From Paraburkholderia sp. LEh10 (GTDB lineage Bacteria > Pseudomonadota > Gammaproteobacteria > Burkholderiales > Burkholderiaceae), in contig NZ_JAGIPX010000018.1 in NCBI RefSeq assembly GCF_017814945.1, positions 1-64,000 on the forward strand: a stretch of 64,000 nucleotides of DNA. Direction: 5' to 3'. The notes under the pieces were generated by a model that had not been told where the DNA came from, ran no database searches, and worked only from the letters and a program-made list of their open reading frames with translations. Both the position numbers and the translations under genes were made by a program. Positions 52,218 through 61,555 of the stretch are shown in pieces. Positions within the stretch are counted from its first letter, which is position 1; each line of letters begins with the position of its first letter.

Positions 52218-53729
52218 TCATTGTGCGGCGCGGTCGATCAGGAACTGCGACAGCAGCGGCACGGGACGGCCCGTTGCGCCCTTCGCCGCGCCGCTCTTCC
52301 AGGCGGTGCCCGCGATGTCGAGGTGAGCCCACGGATACGCTTGCGTGAAGCGCGACAGGAAGCACGCCGCCGTCACGCTGCCCGCCGGACGCCCGCCGAT
52401 GTTCGCGAGATCCGCGAAATTCGACTTCAGCTGGTCCTGATACTCGTCGTCGAGCGGCAAGCGCCACGCGGGGTCGACCGCTTCCTTCGACGCGTCGAGC
52501 AGTTCACCCGCGAGCGCGTCGTCCTTCGAGAACAGGCCGCTGTTGTGATGGCCGAGCGCGATGATGCACGCGCCCGTCAGCGTCGCGATGTCGATCACGG
52601 CGGCGGGCTTGAAGCGCTCCGCATAGGTGAGCGCGTCGCACAGGATGAGGCGGCCTTCCGCGTCCGTGTTCAGCACTTCGATCGTCAGGCCCTTCATGCT
52701 GGTGACGATGTCGCCCGGCTTGGTCGCGTTGCCGGCAGGCATGTTCTCGCAGGTCGGAATAATGCCGACGACATTCAGCTTCAGCCCCATTTCGGCGACC
52801 GCGCGCAGCGTGCCGAGCACCGAGCCCGCGCCGCACATGTCGTACTTCATCTCGTCCATGCTGTCGCCGGGCTTCAACGAAATGCCGCCCGTGTCGAACG
52901 TGATGCCCTTGCCGACCAGCACGACGGGCGCGCCCTTCGCGCCGCCGCCCTGATACTGGAGCACGATGAACTGAGGCGGCTCGACGGAGCCCTTCGTGAC
53001 CGCGAGGAACGAGCCCATCTTCAGCGCTTCGAGCTGTTTCTGGCCGAGCACTTCGACCTTCAACTTCCAGTCCTTCGCGAGCTTCTTTGCAGTATTCGCC
53101 AGATAAGTCGGCGTGCAGACGTTGCCCGGCAGGTTGCCCAGATCTTTCGTGAGATCCATGCCGTTCGCGAGCGCGGCGCCCTGCTTCGCGGCGACCTTCG
53201 CGAGCTTCTCGTCGGCGGCGTCGACGCTGAACACGACGCGCTTCAGCGCGCGCGTGGTGTTGTCGGGCTTGCTCTTCATCTGCGCAAACCTGTACGTCAG
53301 CTCGCGCAGCGCGAGGATTGCGGCGCGCACCGCCCAGTCCGACGAGCGCTCCTTGATGGGCGCCTGCGCGAGCGTGAACGTGACCTGCACGACCTTCGTG
53401 CCGAGGATCGCGCGCCATGCCGCGCGCACGGCGTCGCCGTAGGCTTTCTGCGTGAACACATCCTGCTTGCCGAGGCCGACCAGCAGCACGCGCGACGCGC
53501 CGATGCCCTGCACTTCATGCAGGAACACCGTGCTGCCGATCTTGCCGTCCATGTCGCCCGCCTTGACGATGCGCGTGAGCAGCCCCTTGGTGGCCGCGTC
53601 GATTTCCAGCGCCGCCCCCGACAGCGTTTGCGACTCGAACACGCCGATCACGATGCAATCCGATTTCCCGGTAAGGAACCCGTTGGTCGAGCCTTTGCTC
53701 CAATCACAGGCTTTTATGCTAAAGTCCAT
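52218..53729 (-). CDS. pepA: Leucyl aminopeptidase
   Basis: PepA is a hexameric M17 metallopeptidase that removes N-terminal residues; in E. coli it also binds DNA as an architectural factor. The 503-residue protein has the lysine and zinc ligands in VGKGITFDTGGISLKPGDSM and the M17 signature NTDAEGRLILCDAL. The ATG at 53729 (MDFSIKACD) is the usual start; the open frame to 53864 adds unrelated residues. It is divergent from lptF. Confidence 0.97.
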   Translation of the reverse strand: MDFSIKACDWSKGSTNGFLTGKSDCIVIGVFESQTLSGAALEIDAATKGLLTRIVKAGDMDGKIGSTVFLHEVQGIGASRVLLVGLGKQDVFTQKAYGDAVRAAWRAILGTKVVQVTFTLAQAPIKERSSDWAVRAAILALRELTYRFAQMKSKPDNTTRALKRVVFSVDAADEKLAKVAAKQGAALANGMDLTKDLGNLPGNVCTPTYLANTAKKLAKDWKLKVEVLGQKQLEALKMGSFLAVTKGSVEPPQFIVLQYQGGGAKGAPVVLVGKGITFDTGGISLKPGDSMDEMKYDMCGAGSVLGTLRAVAEMGLKLNVVGIIPTCENMPAGNATKPGDIVTSMKGLTIEVLNTDAEGRLILCDALTYAERFKPAAVIDIATLTGACIIALGHHNSGLFSKDDALAGELLDASKEAVDPAWRLPLDDEYQDQLKSNFADLANIGGRPAGSVTAACFLSRFTQAYPWAHLDIAGTAWKSGAAKGATGRPVPLLSQFLIDRAAQ

Positions 53730-53866
53730 CGCGCTTGTCCTCGGATAAAATCTGGGCTTAGGATGAAAGCCGCAATTATCCGCTATTTTTCCCGCGGCGG
53801 CTGCACGGAAGGCGCGATGGGGCACAACCCCGCCATCCGCCGAAGCGCCCCTTCTCTTCATCAACC

Positions 53867-54979
53867 ATGATTTTTGAACGCTCCCTCCAGCGCGAACTGG
53901 CGTACACGGCTGGTGCCGTGTTCATGGTTCTGCTCACGCTGGTCCTGACGACGATGATGATCCGCATCGTCGGCTTCGCGGCGTCCGGTGAAATCGACCC
54001 GCGCGACGTGCTCGTGCTGATCGGCCTGACGGTGATCGGCTATCTCGCGATCATGCTGGTCGCGACATTGTTCGTGTCGATCCTGTTCGTGCTCACGCGC
54101 TGGTACAAGGATTCCGAAATGGTCGTGTGGCTCGCGTCGGGCGTGAGCCTCACGCGCTTCATCAAGCCGATCGGCCTGTTCGCGACGCCCATCATCATTC
54201 TGATCGCGTTCTTCGTGTTCGTCGGCTGGCCGTGGTCGAACCAGCAGAGCAAGCTGATCCGCGCGCGTTTCCAGCAGCGCGACGAGGTGTCGCTGCTCGC
54301 GCCCGGCCAGTTCCGCGAGTCGGCGACGAGCCATCGCGTGTTCTTCATCGAGAAGATGTCGCCCGATCAGGGCCATGTCGAGAACGTGTTCGTGACGAGC
54401 ACGGAAAACGGCAAGGTGAACGTGGTCGTGTCGAAGAACGGCCACACGGAAACACACAAGAACGGCGACCGTTTCGTCGTGCTCGAAAACGGCCGGCGCT
54501 ATGACGGCGAGCCGGCGCATCCCGACTTTCGCATCATGGAGTTCGAGCGCTACGGCGTGAAGATCCAGAGCCAGCCCGTGGTCAGCACGCCGACCACGAC
54601 GGGCACGCCGACGCTCGACCTGTTCCGCGACCCGACCCGCCAGAATCTCGCCGAATTCGCGTGGCGCGCGGGCCTGCCGCTGATCGCGATCAACCTGATG
54701 CTGCTCGCGATCCCGCTCGCGCACCAGAATCCCCGCCGCAGCCGCACGATCAACCTCGTGATGGCCGTGCTGATCTATCTGACGTATTCGAACCTGCTGA
54801 ACGTCGTGCAGTCATGGATCGAGCAAGGGAAGATGTCGTTCGGCGTGGGCCTCGTCGGGCTGCACATCGTCGTCGCGCTGGTTGTCGCGTGCATTTTCTG
54901 GCTGCGGGTGCGCAACCGGCCGCTGTTCACGCGCGCGACGTTCGGCCGGACATCGAACCGCTCGACGCAGGGAGCGTGA
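53867..54979 (+). CDS. lptF: LPS export ABC transporter permease LptF
   Basis: LptF forms the inner-membrane channel of the LptB2FG extractor for lipopolysaccharide. The 370-residue protein has three N-terminal helices (starting FERSLQRELAYTAGAVF), a periplasmic beta-jellyroll (about 125-260) and three C-terminal helices. It is directly followed by lptG (three bases). lptB, lptC and lptA are not in the window. A TAAAAT element at 53746-53751 is a likely -10. Confidence 0.95.
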   Translation: MIFERSLQRELAYTAGAVFMVLLTLVLTTMMIRIVGFAASGEIDPRDVLVLIGLTVIGYLAIMLVATLFVSILFVLTRWYKDSEMVVWLASGVSLTRFIKPIGLFATPIIILIAFFVFVGWPWSNQQSKLIRARFQQRDEVSLLAPGQFRESATSHRVFFIEKMSPDQGHVENVFVTSTENGKVNVVVSKNGHTETHKNGDRFVVLENGRRYDGEPAHPDFRIMEFERYGVKIQSQPVVSTPTTTGTPTLDLFRDPTRQNLAEFAWRAGLPLIAINLMLLAIPLAHQNPRRSRTINLVMAVLIYLTYSNLLNVVQSWIEQGKMSFGVGLVGLHIVVALVVACIFWLRVRNRPLFTRATFGRTSNRSTQGA

Positions 54980-54982
54980 CGG

Positions 54983-56131
54983 ATGCGCATCTATGAAAAG
55001 TATTTCGCGCGCCAGGTCTATCTGACGTTCATCTTCATCCTGTTCGCGTTTTCGGGTCTGTTCTTCTTCTTCGACCTGATCAACGAGCTGAACTCGGTCG
55101 GCCACGGCAACTACAAGTTCCAGTACGCGGTGCTGCGCGTCGCATTGCAGACGCCTTCGCGCTTCTACGAAATCATTCCCGTCGCCGCGCTGATCAGCGC
55201 GATCTATGTGTTTGCGCAGATGGCGGCGAACTCCGAGTACACGATCTTCCGCGTGTCCGGTCTCGCGACGAACCGGGCGCTGCGTTCGCTGCTGAAGATC
55301 GGCATTCCGCTCGTGATCCTCACGTACATCATCGGCGAAGTGGTCGGTCCGTACACGGACCAGTTGTCGGAGCGCGTGCGCCTGGAGGCGCTGGGCTCTT
55401 CCGTGTCGAGCAACTTCGAGTCGGGCGTGTGGGTGAAGGACACACTGACGGCGCGGGCCGACGGCGAGCAGGTGACGCGCTTCGTCAACGTCGGCCAGTT
55501 GCAGCCGGACGCGACGATCTCGAACGTGCGCATCTATGAATTCGATTCGAAGTTCCGTCTGTCGAACATCCGCATCGCGAAGTCCGGCAAGTATCAGCCG
55601 CCGGGTCACTGGGCCTTGACGGACGTCACCGATACGCAACTGATCGACGTCGCGCCCGACGCCGGCAAGCCCGCCGATGCGTTGAACCCGGTGTACCGCG
55701 CAAAGCAGGTGACGCTGCCCGAGTACTCGTTGCGCTCGGAACTGACGCCGCAGATCCTGTCGGTGCTGCTGGTGGCGCCGGAGCGGATGTCGATGTTCAA
55801 TCTGTTCCGCTATATCCAGCACTTGACCGAGAACCATCAGGACACGCAGCGCTACGAGATCGCGCTATGGCGCAAGCTGCTGTATCCGTTCGCGGTGTTC
55901 GTGATGCTGGTGCTGTCGCTGCCGTTCGCGTATCTGCACACGCGCGCGGGCGTGGTGGGCGTGAAGGTGTTCGGCGGGATCATGCTGGGGATGAGCTTTC
56001 AGCTGTTCAACACGCTCTTCTCGCACATCGGCAATCTGAATACGTGGCCCGCGCCTTTGACGGCCGCGACGCCGGCGCTGGTTTATCTCGTGCTCGGGCT
56101 GGTCGGGCTCAAGTGGGTCGACCGACATTAG
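54983..56131 (+). CDS. lptG: LPS export ABC transporter permease LptG
   Basis: LptG pairs with LptF in LPS extraction. The 382-residue protein has the same six-helix plan, with RIYEKYFARQVYLTFIFILF at the start, a periplasmic domain of about 200 residues, and closing helices ending LVYLVLGLVGLKWVDRH. It follows lptF by three bases and is followed by cbiX after 23 bases, with a GAGGAG box before that gene. Confidence 0.95.
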   Translation: MRIYEKYFARQVYLTFIFILFAFSGLFFFFDLINELNSVGHGNYKFQYAVLRVALQTPSRFYEIIPVAALISAIYVFAQMAANSEYTIFRVSGLATNRALRSLLKIGIPLVILTYIIGEVVGPYTDQLSERVRLEALGSSVSSNFESGVWVKDTLTARADGEQVTRFVNVGQLQPDATISNVRIYEFDSKFRLSNIRIAKSGKYQPPGHWALTDVTDTQLIDVAPDAGKPADALNPVYRAKQVTLPEYSLRSELTPQILSVLLVAPERMSMFNLFRYIQHLTENHQDTQRYEIALWRKLLYPFAVFVMLVLSLPFAYLHTRAGVVGVKVFGGIMLGMSFQLFNTLFSHIGNLNTWPAPLTAATPALVYLVLGLVGLKWVDRH

Positions 56132-56154
56132 GTTTTTAGAGGAGCGTCCGGATC

Positions 56155-56532
56155 ATGGGATCTCACGGAATCGTGCTGTTCGCGCATGGCGCGAGAGATG
56201 CCCGCTGGGCCGAGCCCTTCGAGCGCCTCTGTGCGCGCTTGCTCGCGTTGCGCGGCTCTGACGTGGGGCCCGTTTCGTTGGCGTTTCTCGAACTGATGAC
56301 GCCCGACTTGCCCACGGCTGTCGCTGCTCAAGCGGCCGCCGGCGCTTCCATCGTCACCGTGGTGCCCGTGTTCTTCGGGCAAGGCGGGCATATCCGCCGT
56401 GACTTGCCGGTAATTCTCGATCAGTGCCGCGCGGCGAACCCCGGCATCGAAATCCGCTGCTCGACGGCCGTCGGCGAGGATGATGACGTGATCGAGGCCA
56501 TCGCGGCTTATTGCCTGCGTCAGACTTCGTGA
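56155..56532 (+). CDS. Short CbiX/SirB-type sirohydrochlorin chelatase
   Basis: This 125-residue protein is a single CbiX domain (GIVLFAHGARDARWAEPFERL, with the metal-binding histidine H11; FLELMTPDLPTAV; VVPVFFGQGGHIRRDLP with a second histidine). It inserts cobalt or ferrous iron into sirohydrochlorin. The short single-domain type is a half-length unit that forms homodimers. It is placed after lptG but is likely linked to the siroheme need of CysI nearby, or to the cobalamin pathway; sequence does not decide the metal. Confidence 0.87.
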   Translation: MGSHGIVLFAHGARDARWAEPFERLCARLLALRGSDVGPVSLAFLELMTPDLPTAVAAQAAAGASIVTVVPVFFGQGGHIRRDLPVILDQCRAANPGIEIRCSTAVGEDDDVIEAIAAYCLRQTS

Positions 56533-56553
56533 CGCTGACGCCCGACGCTCGCG

Positions 56554-57450
56554 TCACCGCATCACATCGAACACGATCCGCGCGGCCTCGGCCACGACCT
56601 CACTGCGCGGCGGAGTCTCTTTGGCCATCACGCCCGTGAAATAGATGGCGACGACGCGGGGCTTGCCGGCGGGCGGATACACCACTGCGACATCATTGGC
56701 CGTGCCGTAATCGCCGCTGCCCGTCTTGTCGGCCACCAGCCAGTCCGCACCCGGCACGGCAGCGCGAATACGCCCGGCACCCGTCGCGTTGCCGAGCATC
56801 CACGCCTTCAACTGCTCGCGTTGCGGGACGCCGAGCACATCATCGGCAAGCAGGAACCTCTGCGCGTCGTGCATCATCGCGCGCGGCGACGTGGTGTCGC
56901 GCATGTCGCCGGGCACGGACGCATTGACTTCCGTTTCGCCGTGCACGAGGTCGAACCACGTATCGCCGATCGAGCGTGCAAATTCGTTCAACACTTCCGG
57001 CCCGCCCAACGCCGTCAGCAGCAGATTGGCCGCCGTGTTGTCGCTGTGCTGCAGCGCTGCCGTGCATAGCTCGCCTATCGTCATGCCCGCGCCGACGCGC
57101 TGCGTCGTCACGGGTGAGTTCGCGACGAGATCCGCCGCGCCGTAGTGAACGCGCTCGTCCAGCAAGCCGTGTTCAGCCATGCTGCGCTTGAGGATCAACG
57201 CGACAGCCGGCAACTTGAACGTGCTGCACATCGGAAAGCGCTCGGACTCGCGATAGCTCAGAGTCGAGCCATCGGCCGTATTGAGCGCGGCCACGCCGAG
57301 GCGGCCGCCGCTCGACGCTTCGAGCTTTTCGAAGCGCTCATGCGCGGCGAGATCGACCGATACGGAAGAGGCCGGTTGTGAACGCGCGCCGATCACAGGA
57401 GCAGCCGCCAGCGCGATCAGCAAGGCACGGCGCAAAGAAGAATGAGACAT
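56554..57450 (-). CDS. Class A beta-lactamase
   Basis: This 298-residue serine beta-lactamase carries the usual motifs: nucleophile S76 in CSTFK (with K79), SDN (S136-N138), the omega-loop E172 in GETEVN, and KTG (K242-G244). A cysteine directly precedes the serine (C75, Ambler 69). The twin-arginine SSLRRALLIAL signal fits Tat export, as in Burkholderia PenA. In the omega loop, Ambler R164 and W165 are H170 and G171. An arginine in RIRAA matches Ambler R220. Activity spectrum cannot be read from sequence. It lies between cbiX and cobA, in its own unit. Confidence 0.9.
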   Translation of the reverse strand: MSHSSLRRALLIALAAAPVIGARSQPASSVSVDLAAHERFEKLEASSGGRLGVAALNTADGSTLSYRESERFPMCSTFKLPAVALILKRSMAEHGLLDERVHYGAADLVANSPVTTQRVGAGMTIGELCTAALQHSDNTAANLLLTALGGPEVLNEFARSIGDTWFDLVHGETEVNASVPGDMRDTTSPRAMMHDAQRFLLADDVLGVPQREQLKAWMLGNATGAGRIRAAVPGADWLVADKTGSGDYGTANDVAVVYPPAGKPRVVAIYFTGVMAKETPPRSEVVAEAARIVFDVMR

Positions 57451-57543
57451 GAGGTAGCGCTGAATGCGAGGCGAAACGAAATCTTATCGCAACGCACGTG
57501 CCTGACCTCTATGCGAGCCGCCAGCGAAGAACGACCAAGCGAA

Positions 57544-57575
57544 TCGGCCGCATTCACTCGCGCGAATGCGGCCGA
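57544..57575. repeat. Perfect 12-bp inverted repeat between cobA and the beta-lactamase gene
   Basis: TCGGCCGCATTC and GAATGCGGCCGA pair perfectly around eight bases. There is no T run next to it on either strand, so a classical terminator is unlikely; it could be an mRNA 3'-end stabiliser. Confidence 0.55.
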
Positions 57576-57602
57576 CAGGAAAAAGGACAGCGATAAAACG
57601 CG

Positions 57603-58376
57603 TCAGGCGACCCGCAATACAGGCTCGCCAGAGGCGGCGGAAGCTTCGCTGCCAGCATGGCTGTCCACCACCCGCTCGGCAAACGCGTCACCGATCATCA
57701 GCAGCGAAGGCTGCGCCGGGTCGAGCCACAACTGTGCATCGCCTGCCGCGAGACTGTCGAGTGTCAGCGTCAGCATCCGCTCGCGCGGCGTCGAGCACGC
57801 TTCGACGATCGCGACGGGCGTCGAGCCCGCGCGGCCTGCGTCGATCAACTGCTGCGCGATCTCGGGCGCGCTGTCGCGGCCCATGTAGAACACGAGCGAA
57901 TCGGCGTTCACCTGCTCGCGGATCTCAGCCGAATCCGGCGCGCGGCTGTGCGTCGCGAGGGCGACGCTGCGCGACACGCCACGCAGCGTCAGCGAACGGC
58001 GCAGCGATGCAGCGCTCGCCAGCGCCGCCGTGATCCCCGGCACGATTTCGTACTCGATGCCCGCTGCTTCGAGCGCGCGCATCTCCTCGTCGGCACGGCC
58101 GAACAGCATCGGATCGCCGCCCTTCAGCCGCACGACGACGCCATGCTCGCGCGCCGCATCGACGATCTGCTTGTTGATGAAGTGCTGCGCCGTCGAGCGC
58201 TTGCCGCAGCGCTTGCCCACCGCGATCTTGCGTGCGTTCGGCGCGTAATCGAGCATCGCCGGCTCGACGAGCGCATCGTGCAGCACGACGTCGGCGATGG
58301 CGAGCAGCCGCGCGCCGCGAACCGTGATCAGGTCCGCCGCGCCCGGTCCTGCGCCGATCAGATACACCTTGCCCAT
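57603..58376 (-). CDS. cobA: Uroporphyrinogen-III C-methyltransferase
   Basis: CobA adds two methyl groups to uroporphyrinogen III, giving precorrin-2, the branch point to siroheme and cobalamin. The 257-residue protein has the family motifs VYLIGAGPGAADLIT, VRLKGGDPMLFGRA and EIVPGITAALA. It lacks the CysG N-terminal dehydrogenase/chelatase domain. The ATG at 58376 (MGKVYLIGAG) fits; one at 58406 adds ten residues. It closes the cys operon and can supply siroheme for CysI. Confidence 0.94.
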   Translation of the reverse strand: MGKVYLIGAGPGAADLITVRGARLLAIADVVLHDALVEPAMLDYAPNARKIAVGKRCGKRSTAQHFINKQIVDAAREHGVVVRLKGGDPMLFGRADEEMRALEAAGIEYEIVPGITAALASAASLRRSLTLRGVSRSVALATHSRAPDSAEIREQVNADSLVFYMGRDSAPEIAQQLIDAGRAGSTPVAIVEACSTPRERMLTLTLDSLAAGDAQLWLDPAQPSLLMIGDAFAERVVDSHAGSEASAASGEPVLRVA

Positions 58377-58405
58377 ATGCTTTGCGCTCCGTCCGCCTGA
58401 TGGCA

Positions 58406-59719
58406 TCAGGCGGAAACCGAACGAATCATGCCGGCCGCGACCGTGTGATGCGTCGCTTCGTCGATCAGCACGAACGCGCCCGTGCCCGGATGCGCGTCGT
58501 ACTCGTCGGCGACGATCGGCTTTTGCAGCGTCAGCGACACGCGGCCGATATCGTTCATCATCAATTCATGACGGTCCGTCGCGTGCGACAGCGTGTGCAC
58601 GTCGAGCACCTGCTTGATGCCGCCGACACGCGCGAACACCGTGTTCGTCGTTTGCTTCAGCAGATACTTGCGGGCTGTGGACAGCGGCGTGTCGTCGAAC
58701 CAGCACAGGTCCGCTTCGAGCTTCTTCGCCGGCTGCACGGACGAGCCCGCCAGCACGAACGTATCGCCGCGCGACACGTCGACGTCTTCCGCGAGGCGGA
58801 TCGTCACCGTCTGGCCCGCGAATGCGCGGTCCACTTGCGCGGTGCCGCCCGGCACGGGCGCGATGATTTCGGCAACGGTCGCCTGGCGGTTCGCGGGCAG
58901 CACGACGATGGAGTCGCCGAGCTTCACTTCGCCCGATTCGACGCGGCCCATGTAGCCGCGGAAATCGTCCGCCTGGCTGCCGTCCTGGCGCGCGACCCAT
59001 TGCACCGGGAAACGCAGCGCTTCATGCGTCGCCGTATCGACGGGCAGTGCTTCGAGCACGTCGAGCAGCGGCTCGCCCGCGTACCACGGCATGCGCTCGC
59101 TTGCCGTCACAATATTGTCGCCCTTCAATGCCGATACGGGTACGAACCGCACGTCATGCAAACCGAGTTGACGGGCGAGCGCGACGTACGCGTCGCGGAT
59201 CTCGTTGAAGCGGGTTTCGCTGTAGTCGGCGAGGTCCATCTTGTTGATCGCGACGATCACATGCTGCAAGCCAAGCAGCTTGACGATCGCGCTGTGGCGC
59301 TTGGTTTGCGGCAGCAGCTGCGCGACGCCGTCTTCGAACGTGACGCGCGTCGCGTCGACGAGAATGATCGCCGCATGCGCCGTCGATGCGCCCGTCACCA
59401 TGTTGCGCGTGTACTGCTCGTGGCCCGGCGTGTCGGCGATGATGAATTTGCGCTTGGCCGTGGCGAAGTAGCGGTACGCGACGTCGATCGTGATGCCCTG
59501 CTCGCGTTCGGCTTCGAGGCCGTCCGTCAGCAGCGACAGATCGATTTCGTCGCCGACCGTGCGCTTGTTCTTCGCGCGCGACAGCGCCGATAGTTGATCC
59601 GACAGCACCGCCTTGCTGTCGTACAGCAGGCGGCCGATCAGCGTGCTCTTGCCGTCGTCGACGCTGCCAGCCGTGATGAAACGAAGCACGCCGAGGTCTT
59701 CAGGTTGATGAATGCTCAT
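58406..59719 (-). CDS. cysN: Sulfate adenylyltransferase subunit 1 (GTPase)
   Basis: CysN is the GTPase that drives the CysD reaction ATP + sulfate to APS. The 437-residue protein has P-loop GSVDDGKSTLIGRLL, DTPGHEQYTRN and NKMDL, plus two elongation-factor-like beta-barrels. It lacks a fused APS kinase (CysC), and no cysC is in the window. The start at 59719 (MSIHQPEDLGV) fits the family. Confidence 0.95.
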   Translation of the reverse strand: MSIHQPEDLGVLRFITAGSVDDGKSTLIGRLLYDSKAVLSDQLSALSRAKNKRTVGDEIDLSLLTDGLEAEREQGITIDVAYRYFATAKRKFIIADTPGHEQYTRNMVTGASTAHAAIILVDATRVTFEDGVAQLLPQTKRHSAIVKLLGLQHVIVAINKMDLADYSETRFNEIRDAYVALARQLGLHDVRFVPVSALKGDNIVTASERMPWYAGEPLLDVLEALPVDTATHEALRFPVQWVARQDGSQADDFRGYMGRVESGEVKLGDSIVVLPANRQATVAEIIAPVPGGTAQVDRAFAGQTVTIRLAEDVDVSRGDTFVLAGSSVQPAKKLEADLCWFDDTPLSTARKYLLKQTTNTVFARVGGIKQVLDVHTLSHATDRHELMMNDIGRVSLTLQKPIVADEYDAHPGTGAFVLIDEATHHTVAAGMIRSVSA

Positions 59720-59741
59720 AGTCGTCTTACTCTCGTGTGCG

Positions 59742-60704
59742 TTAGAAATAACCTTGCTTCTTGCGCTGTTCCATCGCCGCTTCCGACGTCTGGTCGTCCA
59801 TGCGCGTCGCACCGCGTTCCGTGATTTCCGTCACGGCCGTTTCGGCGATGATCTTTTCGACATCGTCCGCATCGCTTTCGACGGGGCATGTGCAGCTGAT
59901 GTCGCCGACCGTGCGAAAGCGCACCAGCGCTTCTTCGCTGGACTCGCCTTCGCGGATCGGCGTGAGCGGCGTCACGGGCACGAGCAGGCCGTTGCGGCGC
60001 ACGATCTCACGCTTGTGCGCGTAGTAGATCGACGGCAGTTCGAGGTTCTCGCGAGCGATGTATTGCCACACGTCGAGTTCCGTCCAGTTCGAGATCGGGA
60101 ACACGCGCAGGTGCTCGCCCTGATGCAGGCGCGCGTTATACAGGCTCCACAGTTCCGGGCGCTGCGCCTTCGGGTCCCACTGGCCGAACTCGTCGCGGAA
60201 CGAGAAGATGCGCTCTTTCGCACGCGCCTTTTCTTCGTCGCGGCGCGCGCCGCCGATCATCGCCGTGTAGCCATATTGCTCGATGGTTTCGAGCAACGTG
60301 ACGGCTTGCGCGGCGTTGCGCGAATCGGTTTCGCGGCGCAGGCGCACGGTGCCCTTCCTGATCGAATCTTCGACGTGACCGACCACGAGTTCAGCGCCGA
60401 TCTCTTGCGCACGACGATCGCGGAAGTCGATCACTTCGTCGTAGTTGTGGCCCGTATCGATGTGAACCAGCGGGAACGGCAACTGCGTCTTGCGGTTCGC
60501 GCCGAGGCCGAACGCCTTCAACGCGAGCGCCAGCACGACGACGGAATCCTTGCCGCCCGAGAACAGCAGCGCGGGCTTGCTGCACTCGGCAACCAGTTCG
60601 CGCAGGATGTGGATCGATTCGGCCTCGAGCCAGTCGAGGTGATCCATCCGGTTCGCCGTGACGGACAGCGGTGCGTTGACAGTGGAATCGAGCGTCGTGC
60701 TCAT
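59742..60704 (-). CDS. cysD: Sulfate adenylyltransferase subunit 2
   Basis: CysD adenylylates sulfate to APS together with CysN. The 320-residue protein has the PP-loop SGGKDSVVVLALA and the GHNYDEVIDFRDRR and EEKARAKERIFSFRDE segments. The ATG at 60704 has a well-placed AAGGA box; an in-frame ATG at 60734 is preceded by the same ten bases (cctgaacatg), a small local duplication. CysD and CysN are 22 bases apart. Confidence 0.95.
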   Translation of the reverse strand: MSTTLDSTVNAPLSVTANRMDHLDWLEAESIHILRELVAECSKPALLFSGGKDSVVVLALALKAFGLGANRKTQLPFPLVHIDTGHNYDEVIDFRDRRAQEIGAELVVGHVEDSIRKGTVRLRRETDSRNAAQAVTLLETIEQYGYTAMIGGARRDEEKARAKERIFSFRDEFGQWDPKAQRPELWSLYNARLHQGEHLRVFPISNWTELDVWQYIARENLELPSIYYAHKREIVRRNGLLVPVTPLTPIREGESSEEALVRFRTVGDISCTCPVESDADDVEKIIAETAVTEITERGATRMDDQTSEAAMEQRKKQGYF

Positions 60705-60811
60705 GTTCAGGTCCTTCGTTGGTTCGGGCCGCATGTTCAGGTTCTCACCAGATGCGTGCGGCACCGTAAAGATTCAATCGATTCAATCGAAATCTGCGTT
60801 CAGTGTTCCGC

Positions 60812-61555
60812 TCAATGAGCGGATGCGTTCTCCGGGATGACCGTGACAGGGATCGTCGTGATGTGCAGCCCGCATTCTTTCGTGTCGCGCGACTCCCACC
60901 ACCAGCGCCCTGCCCGGCTGTCTTCGCCGGGGCGCACGGCGCGCGTGCACGGCTCGCAGCCGATGCTCGGATAGCCGCGCGCATGCAGCGGATTGACGGG
61001 CACATCGAACGCGTTCAGGTATGCCCACACGTCGCTTTCCGTCCAGTCCGCAAGCGGGTTGTACTTCGCGATGTTGCGTGCGTGATCCTGCTCTTCCTCG
61101 TGCAGCTCCGCGCGCGTCACCGACTGCTCGCGGCGCTGGCCCGTGACCCACGCGCCGACCTCGGCGAGCGCGCGGTTCAGCGGCTCGACCTTGCGGATTT
61201 CGCAGCAGCGCTTGCGCAGATCGATGCTCTCGTAGAACGCGTTCAGCCCGTGCTGCGCGACGTATTCGTCGACGGCATCGGCTTGCGGATGAAACTGCTC
61301 GATCTCGTAGCCGTAGCGCTCGCGCACACGGTCGATCATGCCGAGCGTTTCAGCGTGCAGGCGGCCCGTGTTCAGCGAGAAGACGCCGATCTTCACGCCG
61401 CGCGACAGGATCGCGTGCGTGAGCAGCATGTCTTCCGCGGCGAGGCTGCTGGCGAGCTTGACTTTCTCGTGACGCTGCGCGATCGAGTCGAGCAGCGCGT
61501 CGAGACGTTCGATCTTCGCCTTCAATTCAGGCGTGACTTCGGCTCGTGTCGTCAT
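60812..61555 (-). CDS. cysH: Adenylyl-sulfate reductase (APS/PAPS reductase, CysH family)
   Basis: CysH reduces APS to sulfite using thioredoxin. The 247-residue protein has the N-terminal SSLAAEDMLLTH loop, and the cysteine pairs KRCCEIRK and CEPCTR that bind a [4Fe-4S] cluster, which marks APS-reducing enzymes rather than E. coli-type PAPS reductase; the catalytic cysteine is in TKECGLH. That fits the absence of cysC. Its start overlaps the DUF934 stop by four bases. Confidence 0.94.
   Translation of the reverse strand: MTTRAEVTPELKAKIERLDALLDSIAQRHEKVKLASSLAAEDMLLTHAILSRGVKIGVFSLNTGRLHAETLGMIDRVRERYGYEIEQFHPQADAVDEYVAQHGLNAFYESIDLRKRCCEIRKVEPLNRALAEVGAWVTGQRREQSVTRAELHEEEQDHARNIAKYNPLADWTESDVWAYLNAFDVPVNPLHARGYPSIGCEPCTRAVRPGEDSRAGRWWWESRDTKECGLHITTIPVTVIPENASAH

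Noticed and set aside
57544..57575. Calling the 12-bp inverted repeat a rho-independent terminator
   Set aside because: No run of T follows on either strand, so it is listed only as an inverted repeat.
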